The notes below the pieces were generated by a model that was not told the origin of the DNA, did not search any database, and worked only from the letters and a program-made list of their open reading frames with translations. A stretch of 64,000 nt of DNA from assembly GCF_001648475.1 (NCBI RefSeq), contig NZ_LXSQ01000014.1, positions 121,233-185,232 of the forward strand, in the 5' to 3' direction. Position numbers and translations under genes: made by a program. The stretch's first letter is position 1. Each line of letters opens with the position of its first letter. The DNA is from Eikenella halliae. GTDB lineage: Bacteria > Pseudomonadota > Gammaproteobacteria > Burkholderiales > Neisseriaceae. Below are positions 41,514-49,717 of this stretch, in pieces.

Positions 41514-42395
41514 TCAAGCCGCGTTTTTCTTCAGCGAGCCCAAATAAATCGCCGCCAAAGTCAGCGCCGCGCCAACCCACTGCCAGCCGTTAATCGGCTT
41601 ATCCAGCAGAAAATAATCAATCAGCAGCGCCGCCACCGGCTCGGAAAGCAACAGCAGCCCGGTGAGCGAGAGCGACAGCAGCGGAATCGCATAGGCAATC
41701 AAGCCCCAGGCAAAGCATTGCATCACCACGCCATACACCAGCACCAGCCCCACATCGCGCCAGTTTGCCGGATACAGCGCCCCGCTGTCGAACAATAGCG
41801 ACGGCGCCACCAATGCCAACGCCCCGCCCGCGCTGAGCACCATCATCATCGGAAACAGCGCCACCCGCTCCGCCTCATGCGTTTTGCGTACAAACACCAT
41901 CGACAGCGCCAGCATCGCCCCCGAAGCCGTGCCGCTCGCAAACCCCCACACCGCCTTGCCGTTGTGCCCGAACTCCGGGCTGCCGATGAGCGCCACCCCG
42001 CCCACTGCCAACAGCAGGCTCGCCAGCTGCAACTTACCCAAGCGTTCACCGTAAAAAATCACGCCGATGGCCGACAAGAAAAAAATCTGCAAGCTGTTGA
42101 GTAGCGTGGAAATACCCGGCCCCACCGCATGGATGCTCTCGTGCCAAAGCGCCAAATCGAAGGCCAGGCACACCCCCGCCAACGCAGCAAAGCGCAACGC
42201 CCGGCGGCTCTGCGGCAGCTTCTGCCCGAAACGGCGCATCAGCAGCCAAAACACCAACGCCGCCACCGCCAGCCGCCAAAGCGCCACTGCATACGGGCCC
42301 ACCTGCACGAATTTCACAATCAGGCTGCCCAGCCCGAACACCACGCAGCCCAACACCAACAGCGGCGCGGCATAAGAAATAGTTACTTGTTTCAT
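41514..42395 (-). CDS. EamA/DMT-family transporter
   Basis: The product is 293 residues with ten membrane segments in two five-helix EamA repeats, each with the typical pattern (first: LVLGCVVFGLGSLIVKFVQV ... LALWHESIHAVGPGISTLLN; second: WGFASGTASGAMLALSMVFV ... LLLLSEPVAALLIDYFLLDK). This family exports metabolites or amino acids; the substrate is not predictable. Uptake-sequence pairs flank it. It is probably transcribed alone. Confidence 0.85.
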   Translation of the reverse strand: MKQVTISYAAPLLVLGCVVFGLGSLIVKFVQVGPYAVALWRLAVAALVFWLLMRRFGQKLPQSRRALRFAALAGVCLAFDLALWHESIHAVGPGISTLLNSLQIFFLSAIGVIFYGERLGKLQLASLLLAVGGVALIGSPEFGHNGKAVWGFASGTASGAMLALSMVFVRKTHEAERVALFPMMMVLSAGGALALVAPSLLFDSGALYPANWRDVGLVLVYGVVMQCFAWGLIAYAIPLLSLSLTGLLLLSEPVAALLIDYFLLDKPINGWQWVGAALTLAAIYLGSLKKNAA

Positions 42396-42475
42396 CTCAA
42401 TTCTTCCAAAGACAAAGGCTACCTGAAAACTTCGCTTCGGTTTTCAAGTAGCCTTTATAGCCGCACCCGGTGCGC

Positions 42476-43450
42476 CTACACAATCCGCGCTTTGAGCAAA
42501 TCGTGCATATTCAGCGCGCCCAACAGCCTGCCTGCCTCATCGCACACCGGCAAGCCGTTCACGCGGTTTTGCTGCATGGTTTTCAGCGCCTCGGTGGCCA
42601 GGCGGTTCGGTGTGATGGTTTTCGGCTGCGCACCCATCACGGCTTGGGCGGTGAGGCCGGAGAAGTCGCGCTGCTGCTGGAACAGGCGGCGCAAATCGCC
42701 GTCGGTAAAAATGCCTTTCAGGTAGCCCGCCTCGTCGGCCACGGCCACCATGCCCAGGCCTTTTTCGCTCATGCACACAATCAGGTCGGCAAAAGGCGTA
42801 TCCGGGCGCACCACGGGCAGTTCGTCGCCTGTGTGCATCACATCGGCCACTTGCAGCAGCAGGCGTTTACCCAGGCTGCCGGCGGGATGGCTCAGCGCAA
42901 AATCGTCTCTCGTGAAGGCGCGGGCACGCAGCAGCGCTACGGCCAGCGCGTCGCCCAAGGCCAGCGCGGCGGTGGTGCTGCTGGTGGGCGCGAGGCCGAG
43001 TGGGCAGGCTTCCTGCGGCACGGCCACGGTGAGGTGGATGTCGGCATGGCGCGCCAGCGTGGATTCGGGGCGGCCGGTCATGCCAATTAACGTGATGTTC
43101 TTGCGCTTGAGCGCGGGCAGGATCACGGCGATTTCGTCGCTCTCGCCGGAGTTGGAAATGGCCAGCACCACGTCGCCGTCCACAATCATGCCCAAATCGC
43201 CGTGCGCGGCTTCGGCCGGGTGCACGAAAAAGGCGGGCGTGCCGGTGGAGGCCAGCGTGGCGGCGATTTTGCGCCCGATGTGCCCGCTCTTGCCGATGCC
43301 GCTCACCACCACGCGGCCTTCACAGGCCAGCATGGCTTCGCAGGTGCGGGAAAAACTGCCGTCCAACGAGTCGGACAGGGCGCGCAGCGCATCGGCTTCT
43401 ATCGCCAGCACTTCGCGGGCGTGGGCAAGATATTGTTGTTCACTCATCAT
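42476..43450 (-). CDS. kdsD: D-arabinose 5-phosphate isomerase
   Basis: The product is 324 residues and interconverts ribulose 5-phosphate and arabinose 5-phosphate for Kdo of lipooligosaccharide. The SIS domain covers about residues 40-180 (GRVVVSGIGKSGHIGRKIAA; HPAEAAHGDLGMI; LAISNSGESDEI; CPLGLAPTSSTTAALALGDA). Two CBS domains follow (from VADVMHTGDELPVVRPDTPF). The start may be the first or second of two adjacent ATG codons. It is divergent from tal with an 82-base gap. An uptake sequence in the CBS part is at 42716-42728. Confidence 0.93.
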   Translation of the reverse strand: MMSEQQYLAHAREVLAIEADALRALSDSLDGSFSRTCEAMLACEGRVVVSGIGKSGHIGRKIAATLASTGTPAFFVHPAEAAHGDLGMIVDGDVVLAISNSGESDEIAVILPALKRKNITLIGMTGRPESTLARHADIHLTVAVPQEACPLGLAPTSSTTAALALGDALAVALLRARAFTRDDFALSHPAGSLGKRLLLQVADVMHTGDELPVVRPDTPFADLIVCMSEKGLGMVAVADEAGYLKGIFTDGDLRRLFQQQRDFSGLTAQAVMGAQPKTITPNRLATEALKTMQQNRVNGLPVCDEAGRLLGALNMHDLLKARIV

Positions 43451-43532
43451 TCTTCTTTCTTCATTCCGGCTTGCGGCGGCCGCCGGAATCAGGTAATTTC
43501 CAAAATTTACACATTCAGCAGAGGCTCAAGAT

Positions 43533-44558
43533 ATGGCTATTTTGCAGGAAGTCAAACAGCTCGGCCAGCAAATTTGGCTCGACAACCTTTCCCGTTCGCT
43601 CGTGCGCTCCGGCACGCTGGCTAAGTTGCAGCAAAGCGGCGTGAGCGGGGTTACCTCCAATCCGGCCATCTTCCGCCAAGCGCTGGCCGGCGATGCATTA
43701 TACACAGCCGAAATCGCCCAATTAAAGCAGCAGCCGCTTTCTGCGAAGGCGCGCTACGAAACCCTGGCCGTGGCCGACGTTCAGGCCGCCTGCGATGTGT
43801 TTGCCGCACAGTTTGCGGCAGAAGGCAACAGCGGGCTGGTGAGCCTCGAATGCGACCCCGCGCTCTCGCACGACACCGAAGGCACCATTGCCGAAGCGTG
43901 CCGCCTGTGGAATTTGATCGGCCGCCCCAACGCCATGATTAAAATCCCCGCCACCGATGCCGGCCTCGCCGCCCTGCCCGCCTTGGTGGCCGACGGCATC
44001 AACATCAACCTGACCCTGCTGTTCTCCCGCGCCCAAACCCTATGCGCCTACCAAGCCTATCAGCAAGGCTTGGCGCAACGCGCAGGTCAGGCCGCGCCGC
44101 AGCTGGTGGCCAGCTTTTTCATCTCCCGCATCGACACCGCGCTCGACCCGCAGCTGCCGCCGCACCTGCAAGGCAAAACCGCGCTGGCCCTGGCGCAAGC
44201 CGCCTATCGGGATTGGCAGCAATTCTTCGGCCAGCCAAGCGATGCCGTGCCCACCGCCCGCCTGCTCTGGGCCAGCACCGGCGTGAAAAACCCCGCCTAC
44301 CCCGATACCCTGTATGTGGACAACCTGATTGCCCCGCACACCGTCAATACCCTGCCCGATGCCGTGCTGCAAGCCTTTACCAACCACGGCCGCGCCGCCG
44401 ACGCCCTTTCCCGCCCTGCCGCGCCCGCGCAGCCGGTTCTGGATGAAGTCGCCGCCCTCGGCATCGACCTCGAAGCCTTGGCCGCCAAGCTCCAGCAAGA
44501 CGGCCTCGCCCAGTTTGAGCAGGCCTTTGCCCAAATGCTCGCCCCGATGGCCGATTAG
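43533..44558 (+). CDS. tal: Transaldolase
   Basis: The product is 341 residues, in the pentose phosphate pathway. The N-terminal signature GVSGVTSNPAIFRQAL (residues 36-51) and the Schiff-base lysine in NAMIKIPATDAG (about 137) are present, as are INLTLLFS and VASFFISRIDTALD. The length fits the longer tal class found in Neisseria and in tal-pgi fusions. It is divergent from kdsD. A hairpin terminator follows. Confidence 0.93.
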   Translation: MAILQEVKQLGQQIWLDNLSRSLVRSGTLAKLQQSGVSGVTSNPAIFRQALAGDALYTAEIAQLKQQPLSAKARYETLAVADVQAACDVFAAQFAAEGNSGLVSLECDPALSHDTEGTIAEACRLWNLIGRPNAMIKIPATDAGLAALPALVADGININLTLLFSRAQTLCAYQAYQQGLAQRAGQAAPQLVASFFISRIDTALDPQLPPHLQGKTALALAQAAYRDWQQFFGQPSDAVPTARLLWASTGVKNPAYPDTLYVDNLIAPHTVNTLPDAVLQAFTNHGRAADALSRPAAPAQPVLDEVAALGIDLEALAAKLQQDGLAQFEQAFAQMLAPMAD

Positions 44559-44563
44559 GCGAA

Positions 44564-44602
44564 AGGCTACCTGAAACCGCCACTCCATTTTTCAGGTAGC
44601 CT
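44564..44602 (+). terminator. Uptake-sequence hairpin terminator behind tal
   Basis: AAAGGCTACCTGAAACC and TTTTTCAGGTAGCCTTC are inverted, 6 bases after the stop. Confidence 0.85.
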
Positions 44603-44629
44603 TCATCCAATCATCAATACAACACACAC

Positions 44630-45625
44630 ATGAACAACCCCATCGAAATCTACCAAAGCGCAGACGGGCAGACCCAAGTGGAAGTCCGCTTCAACACCGA
44701 CACCGTATGGCTGTCGCAAGCGCAGATGGCACATCTGTTTGACACCAGCACCGACAACATCGGTCTGCACCTGAAAAACATCTATGCCGAAGCCGAGCTG
44801 GAAGAAAAAGCAACTACCGAGGATTACTCGGTAGTTCGCGCCGAAGGCAAACGCCGGGTAACGCGGCAAATCAAACACTACAATCTGGATGCAGTGCTTT
44901 CCGTGGGTTACCGCGTAAAATCAAAAAATGCCACCCAGTTCCGCCGCTGGGCCACCGCCCGCCTGAAAGACTACCTGCTCAAAGGCTACGCGCTCAACCA
45001 ACAACGCCTGCAGCAAAATGCCGACGAGCTCACACACGCCTTGCAGCTGATTCAAACCACCGCCGCCTCGCCCGCCCTCACACTGGAAGCCGGCCGCGGC
45101 TTGGTCGATATCGTCAGCCGCTACACCCAAACCTTCCTCTGGCTGCAACAATACGATGAAGGCCTGCTGCAAGAGCCGGCAGGCGAAAACGGCGGTAGCC
45201 TGCCCACGCCCGAAGCCGCACGCCGCGCCCTGAGCCAGCTCAAAACCGAACTCATCGCCCGCGGCGAAGCCAGCGACCTGTTTGCCCGCGAACGCGAAGA
45301 CGGCTTAGCCGCCATTCTCGGCAACCTCGCGCAAAGCGTATTCGGTGCGCCCGCCTACCCCAGCATCGAAAGCAAAGCCGCCCATCTGCTCTACTTTATC
45401 GTGAAAAACCATCCCTTTGCCGACGGCAATAAGCGCAGCGGCGCTTTCCTGTTTGTTGATTTCCTACACCAAAACCGCCGCCTGTTCAACGCAGACGGAC
45501 ACGCCGTCATCAACGATACCGGCCTGGCCGCACTCACCCTGTTGGTGGCCGAATCCGCGCCCGCGCAAAAAGACACCCTTATCCGACTCATTATGCACAT
45601 GTTGCAACACCACCCCAACCCGTAA
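44630..45625 (+). CDS. RhuM-Fic fusion protein
   Basis: The product is 331 residues. The N-terminal part (about 1-125) is a RhuM/virulence-type domain: VEVRFNTDTVWLSQAQMAHL, KNIYAEAELEEKATTEDYS, HYNLDAVLSVGYRVKSKNAT and FRRWATARLKDYLLKGYALN. The C-terminal part is a Fic/Doc domain with the complete active-site motif HPFADGNKRSGAFLF (about 261-275), expected to transfer AMP or another nucleotide to target proteins. No clear (S/T)xxxE(G/N) inhibitory motif is visible, so control must come from the RhuM part or a partner. A 363-residue gene follows after 16 bases and is a candidate partner. Confidence 0.88.
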   Translation: MNNPIEIYQSADGQTQVEVRFNTDTVWLSQAQMAHLFDTSTDNIGLHLKNIYAEAELEEKATTEDYSVVRAEGKRRVTRQIKHYNLDAVLSVGYRVKSKNATQFRRWATARLKDYLLKGYALNQQRLQQNADELTHALQLIQTTAASPALTLEAGRGLVDIVSRYTQTFLWLQQYDEGLLQEPAGENGGSLPTPEAARRALSQLKTELIARGEASDLFAREREDGLAAILGNLAQSVFGAPAYPSIESKAAHLLYFIVKNHPFADGNKRSGAFLFVDFLHQNRRLFNADGHAVINDTGLAALTLLVAESAPAQKDTLIRLIMHMLQHHPNP

Positions 45626-45641
45626 CCTTACCATTATCATT

Positions 45642-46733
45642 ATGAACCGCCATCTCCTCCCCGACCCCCGCCCCTATCCCGCCGATCCGGTAAAAAACGA
45701 ACTGCTGCTGCATGCCGAAGCCGTGGCCGCCAACCGCTCCCGCGCACAAAACAAACTCTCCGGCGACACGCTGCACAGCCTGATTTTCCAAATGCTGCAA
45801 TCGCGCCACCTCACCCCCCTCTCCGTGGCGCTCACCATGGCGCCGAGCGATGCCGTTTACCGCGCCCTGTGGCAGGCCATGGAGCAAACCCTGCGCCCCG
45901 CCGCTGCCGAAGAAACCGGCTGGATCGCCCTGCCCGTGGTGCTCGTGGCCGGCTGCAACCAGGCCGTAGCCCTGCCCGCCGCCCTCAATGCCGCCGCGCT
46001 TCAGGCCAAACTGGCCGAATTCGAGCCCACCCGCCATCTGGCGCAAACCGTGTGGCTGCCCGCGCTGCTCACCGCCGAGCAAATCAGCCGCATCAAGCTG
46101 GAGCAATGGTTTGCCGCCAAACAAAGCCTTGCCGCCGCCGAACAGTTTGCCGCCGCGCAAACCGGCGCCGCAGAAATCGCCATCCCCTCCGGGCAGAGCG
46201 TGCACGTGGTGTACGCCTTGGGCTACAACGCGCCCAAAGCCCCCGGCAAACTCGGCCAGGCCGCCCTGCCCCTGATGCAATATTGGCAGGAACGCTTCGC
46301 CCGGCCCGGCCTCACCCTGTTTGCCAACCCGCTCGACCCCGCCGCCCCGCTCGAGGCCATCCGCAACGGCAGCCACACCCGCCAGCGCATGGCGCTGGAC
46401 GTATTCTCCGCCAACGCCATCCGCGCCGTGCGCCTGCAAAGCCCGCGCGTCGGCGTGGCTGTGGCCGCCCAAGAAGGCGGGCAGATTGTGTTCAGCTTCA
46501 GCGCCACCGACAACAGCTACGGCTTGGTGCCGCAAACCTTCCGCTGGCAGCTCGCCCCCACCGACTCCGTAGACACCGTGGTGCAAAACTTCCTCGACCT
46601 GATGGCCGAATGCCAAGTGGAACACATCCGCCTGCTGCGCGACATCCTGCCCGAAAACGCCGCCATGCCCGATTATCCCCAAGCGCTGGAGTTAGACGGC
46701 TTCAACCCGCTGTTTAGCGAAGCGCCGCAGTAA
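45642..46733 (+). CDS. Unrecognised protein, 363 residues, in operon with RhuM-Fic
   Basis: This starts at the ATG at 45642; the in-frame sequence upstream overlaps the Fic gene and is not real. It is a soluble, alanine-rich protein with no signal peptide or membrane segment. Recognisable blocks are LLLHAEAVAANRSRAQNKLS, ETGWIALPVVLVAGCNQAVA and VHVVYALGYNAPKAPGKLG; none belongs to a family I can name. The 16-base gap to the Fic gene implies co-transcription. It could be an inhibitor, a target or an unrelated gene. Confidence 0.7.
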   Translation: MNRHLLPDPRPYPADPVKNELLLHAEAVAANRSRAQNKLSGDTLHSLIFQMLQSRHLTPLSVALTMAPSDAVYRALWQAMEQTLRPAAAEETGWIALPVVLVAGCNQAVALPAALNAAALQAKLAEFEPTRHLAQTVWLPALLTAEQISRIKLEQWFAAKQSLAAAEQFAAAQTGAAEIAIPSGQSVHVVYALGYNAPKAPGKLGQAALPLMQYWQERFARPGLTLFANPLDPAAPLEAIRNGSHTRQRMALDVFSANAIRAVRLQSPRVGVAVAAQEGGQIVFSFSATDNSYGLVPQTFRWQLAPTDSVDTVVQNFLDLMAECQVEHIRLLRDILPENAAMPDYPQALELDGFNPLFSEAPQ

Positions 46734-46741
46734 ACCCATCC

Positions 46742-46786
46742 GTTTTTCAGGTAGCCTCTATTCCCAATAAAGGCTACCTGAAAAAC
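46742..46786 (+). terminator. Uptake-sequence hairpin terminator
   Basis: GTTTTTCAGGTAGCCT and AGGCTACCTGAAAAACC are inverted, 8 bases after the stop of the 363-residue gene. Confidence 0.85.
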
Positions 46787-46936
46787 CATAGCGAATAAGC
46801 CGAACCCCCACGGCGGCAGCGGTCTGCCACCTTGCAGCAAAAGCGTGCTCATCCGCCAGCCGCGCTATCTGCCGTCCCGCTGTTCAACAGGCTACCTGAA
46901 AATGCTAAAATCGCGCTTTGTCATCCCAACCAGATA
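46787..46936. other. Intergenic sequence upstream of yebC
   Basis: About 150 bases without a gene, with one isolated uptake sequence near 46891-46903. Together with the hairpin and the repeat it makes up the 322-base gap before yebC. Confidence 0.5.
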
Positions 46937-47040
46937 ATAGTGGACTAAAATAAAAATGAGACAAGGCGGCAACGCCCGCCGTGTACGGGTAGTACATAAG
47001 GGCGTTGGCAACGCCGTATCATTGCAATTTCAATCCACTA
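46937..47040. repeat. Correia-like element, ATGAGACAAGG subfamily, abutting yebC
   Basis: This element of about 104 bp (ATAGTGGACTAAAATAAAAA ... GCAATTTCAATCCACTA) belongs to the same subfamily as the copies around nadA-nadB. Its right end is 15 bases from the yebC start codon, and the ribosome-binding site AAGGA follows it directly. Confidence 0.85.
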
Positions 47041-47055
47041 AATAAGGAAAACAAT

Positions 47056-47784
47056 ATGGCCGGCCATAGCAAATGGGCAAATATCCAACACAAAAAAGCC
47101 CGCGTTGATGCCCAACGCGGCAAAATCTTCACCAAACTGATCAAAGAAATCACCGTAGCCGCCCGCCTCGGCGGTGGCGACCCCGCTTCCAACCCCCGCC
47201 TGCGCCTGGCCATGGACAAAGCCTGGGACGCCAACATGCCCAAAGACAACGTCCAACGCGCCATCGACAAAGGCACAGGCAACCTCGAAGGCGTGGAATA
47301 CATCGAACTGCGCTACGAAGGCTACGGCATCGGCGGTGCCGCCCTGATGGTGGACTGCCTCACCGACAACAAAACCCGCACCGTGGCCGACGTGCGCCAC
47401 GCCTTCAGCAAACACGGCGGCAACCTCGGCACTGACGGCTGCGTCGCCTTCAACTTCAAACACCAAGGCTACCTCCTGTTCGGCCCCGACACCGAAGAAG
47501 ACGCCCTGATGGAAGCCGCCCTCGAAGCCGGCGCCGAAGACGTCGTTGCCCACGACGACGGCTCGTTCGAAGTCATCACCGCCCCCAACGACTGGGCCGG
47601 CATCAAAGCCGCGCTCGAAACCGCCGGCTTCAAAGCCGAAGACGGCGACGTGACCATGCGCGCCCAAAACGAAGCCGTGCTCACCGGCGAAGACGCCGCC
47701 AAAATGCAGCGCCTGATCGACGCCCTCGAAGCGCTGGACGACGTACAAGACGTGTACACCTCCGCCGTGCTGGAGCTCGAGTAA
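47056..47784 (+). CDS. yebC: YebC/PmpR family DNA-binding or translation-associated protein
   Basis: This encodes 242 residues from the ATG at 47056 (AAGGAAAACAAT upstream). The family start MAGHSKWANIQHKKARVDAQ, then GKIFTKLIKEITVAARLGGG and DNVQRAIDKGTGNLEGVEY, is canonical, as is EALDDVQDVYTSAVLE at the end. YebC proteins were described as transcription regulators and more recently as factors relieving ribosome stalling. Its transcription probably starts in or before the repeat element that touches its ribosome-binding site. Confidence 0.93.
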   Translation: MAGHSKWANIQHKKARVDAQRGKIFTKLIKEITVAARLGGGDPASNPRLRLAMDKAWDANMPKDNVQRAIDKGTGNLEGVEYIELRYEGYGIGGAALMVDCLTDNKTRTVADVRHAFSKHGGNLGTDGCVAFNFKHQGYLLFGPDTEEDALMEAALEAGAEDVVAHDDGSFEVITAPNDWAGIKAALETAGFKAEDGDVTMRAQNEAVLTGEDAAKMQRLIDALEALDDVQDVYTSAVLELE

Positions 47785-47790
47785 ACAGGC

Positions 47791-47834
47791 AAAGGCTACC
47801 TGAAAGCGGGCAATCATCGCTTTCAGGTGGCCTT
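47791..47834 (+). terminator. Uptake-sequence hairpin terminator behind yebC
   Basis: AAAGGCTACCTGAAAGC and GCTTTCAGGTGGCCTT (one mismatch) form an inverted pair. Another uptake sequence follows at 47850. Confidence 0.75.
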
Positions 47835-48004
47835 ATCCCATGCCTTATCGGTTTTCAGGTAGCCTCTCAAGCACACACAGTCCGCGCACGAATGCCCGAC
47901 ACTGCCACACCAAACCACTACCCGAAATGATGTTTCGGCGCATTCGAAGCAGAGTTTCTGCAGAGCGAACCAATGTTCCCCTACACCGATTCGAGCAAAC
48001 ACCC

Positions 48005-48794
48005 ATGACCTGGCTTCCCCTCTCCCAGCTCGACGAAACCGAACACAGCTGGCGCATCCAAGGCAACACCGTCCAATTCGGCGGCACCGGCACCTACCGC
48101 AAACTGCGCGGCTGCGACCCCGCCACCTTCGAAGTATTCGTCGAACCGGGCAGCCTGATTGCCCGCGACCGCAACCACGTCTACCACGGCGCCGAACTGC
48201 TTTCCGCCGTGCAGCGCGACAGCTTCACCCATCTCGGCGAGGGCTACTGGCGCGACGCCGATGCCATATATTGCGAATACGAAACCGCCCTGCGCCCGCT
48301 CAACGGCAGCGATGCCGCCACCTTCCGCCATCTCGGCGAAGGCTACGCCGCCGACCGCGCACAAGCCTACTATGGCGGCAGCAAAATCCAATCCGCCAAT
48401 CCCCTGGCACTCCGCCTGCTTCACGGCCTCTACGCCGCCGACGGCGACACCGTCTTCTTTGACGGCAAACCCCTGAAAGGCAGCGACCCGCAAACCTGGC
48501 GCGAAGCAGCGGGCGAAGCAGGCAGACACGGCTTTTCCCACGACGGCAAACACGTCTATATACTGCGAACGCAAACTCCCCCGCGCCGATGCCGCCACTT
48601 GGCAGCACCTGCACGACACCCTTTCCAAAGACGGAAAACGCGTCTACAAAACCAACCGCATCCTGCCCGATGCAGACCCTGCCGAATGGGACGCCGCCAA
48701 AGCCGCCGCCCACGCCGCCGAAGAATCCGCCCGCCGCGCCGAAAACTCCGCCAAAATGAGCGAACTGCTGAAAAACCTTTGGCAAAACGGGTAA
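48005..48794 (+). pseudogene. DKNYY-type repeat protein interrupted by a one-base frameshift
   Basis: From the ATG at 48005 (MTWLPLSQLDETEHSWRIQG) the protein has repeated D-K/R-x-x-Y-like units: RDRNHVYHGAELL, RDADAIYCEYETAL, DRAQAYYGGSKIQ and DGDTVFFDGKPLKG. After HDGKHVY the frame slips at TATATA (about 48558). One base out, the family continues as CERKLPRADAATW, KDGKRVYKTNRILPDADPAE and a charged tail ending at the TAA at 48792-48794. Total length is 790 bases, one over a multiple of three. DKNYY-family proteins are often membrane-associated with unknown function. A sequencing error at the TA repeat cannot be excluded. Confidence 0.8.
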
Positions 48795-48806
48795 ACCGAC
48801 TAAGCC

Positions 48807-48849
48807 AAAGGCTACCTGAAAACACTCCCCCAACCGCCTTCAGGTAGCT
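48807..48849 (+). terminator. Uptake-sequence hairpin
   Basis: AAAGGCTACCTGAAAAC and a shortened inverse arm (CTTCAGGTAGCT) lie between the DKNYY gene and the WGR gene. Confidence 0.6.
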
Positions 48850-48875
48850 CATACCTTACCCACAACGGAAAACCC

Positions 48876-49640
48876 ATGAAACAAGCCTTCACCTACACCG
48901 ACGGCAAATCCCGCAAATTCTGGATAATCGACCCCGCAGGCAGCGACATCATGGTCAATTTCGGCAAACTCGGCACCGCCGGCCGCTACCAAATCACCGA
49001 ATACGGCAGCGAAGCCGAATGCCAAAAGGCCGCCGCCAAACTCATCACCCAAAAAACCAAAAAAGGCTACCGGCCTGCGCCCGATTTCGACTTTGCCGCC
49101 CGCCTGTATTTTGACGACGAAGAGTTCGGTCCGCACCCTAAAACCTCGCACCCCAACTTCGTCCGCCATTTTGCCGACAGCATTTATTACGACTGCGGCG
49201 ACGAAGAAGCCCCGTTCGGCAGCGACGAAGGCAGCGACACCCTCTACGAACTTGCCCAAGCCTTCCGCAAAAACCCCGATTTGGACACCGCCGCCTTCCC
49301 GCAAAAACTCATCTGCCAATACTGGGGCATGGACTACCTGCCGCCCGCCGCAGGCCAAACCGCCGACAGCATTGCCGAACTGTGCCGCGACAACGAAACC
49401 GAAGCCTATCAAACCGACAAAGCCATCATCGCCACCGCCTTCGGCAGCATCAAAATTTCAGGTAGCCTGCACCCCGAACTGCACCGCCTCGCCCTGCTCG
49501 CCATACAGCGGCTCGACCTACTGGCGCAACTGCGCGGCTGGCACACCGCAGGCACGCCGTCTGAAACCGGCCGCCAAATGGCAGACGACCTGCAACGCTT
49601 CGCCGCCGACAACTTAAAATGCCCGGATATGCCGAAATAG
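48876..49640 (+). CDS. WGR domain protein, YfeS-like
   Basis: The product is 254 residues. The WGR domain occupies about residues 1-70 (KFWIIDPAGSDIMVNFGKLG, TAGRYQITEYGSEAECQKAA, KKGYRPA), with FGKLG in place of WGRIG. The rest contains DDEEFGPHPKTSHPNFVRHF, YDCGDEEAPFGSDEGSDTLY and CQYWGMDYLPPA, which matches the pattern I know from E. coli YfeS. WGR domains bind nucleic acid ends or proteins; the role of this stand-alone type is unknown. It follows the DKNYY gene on the same strand. An uptake sequence is in the coding region at about 49457. Confidence 0.78.
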   Translation: MKQAFTYTDGKSRKFWIIDPAGSDIMVNFGKLGTAGRYQITEYGSEAECQKAAAKLITQKTKKGYRPAPDFDFAARLYFDDEEFGPHPKTSHPNFVRHFADSIYYDCGDEEAPFGSDEGSDTLYELAQAFRKNPDLDTAAFPQKLICQYWGMDYLPPAAGQTADSIAELCRDNETEAYQTDKAIIATAFGSIKISGSLHPELHRLALLAIQRLDLLAQLRGWHTAGTPSETGRQMADDLQRFAADNLKCPDMPK

Positions 49641-49717
49641 GATTAACGAACCAACCCGCAAACCGGCACCCCGCCCTCCTACCCATATTTTCAGGTAGCC
49701 TCTAAAGAGCCCGCCCC

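Noticed and set aside
45417..45641. Upstream extension of the 363-residue protein into the Fic gene
   Set aside because: The extension is out of frame with Fic coding sequence and has low-complexity character; the ATG at 45642 is the natural start.
47840..48004. Upstream extension of the DKNYY protein
   Set aside because: It crosses two uptake sequences and a 30-mer piece; the DKNYY-type protein begins at the ATG at 48005.
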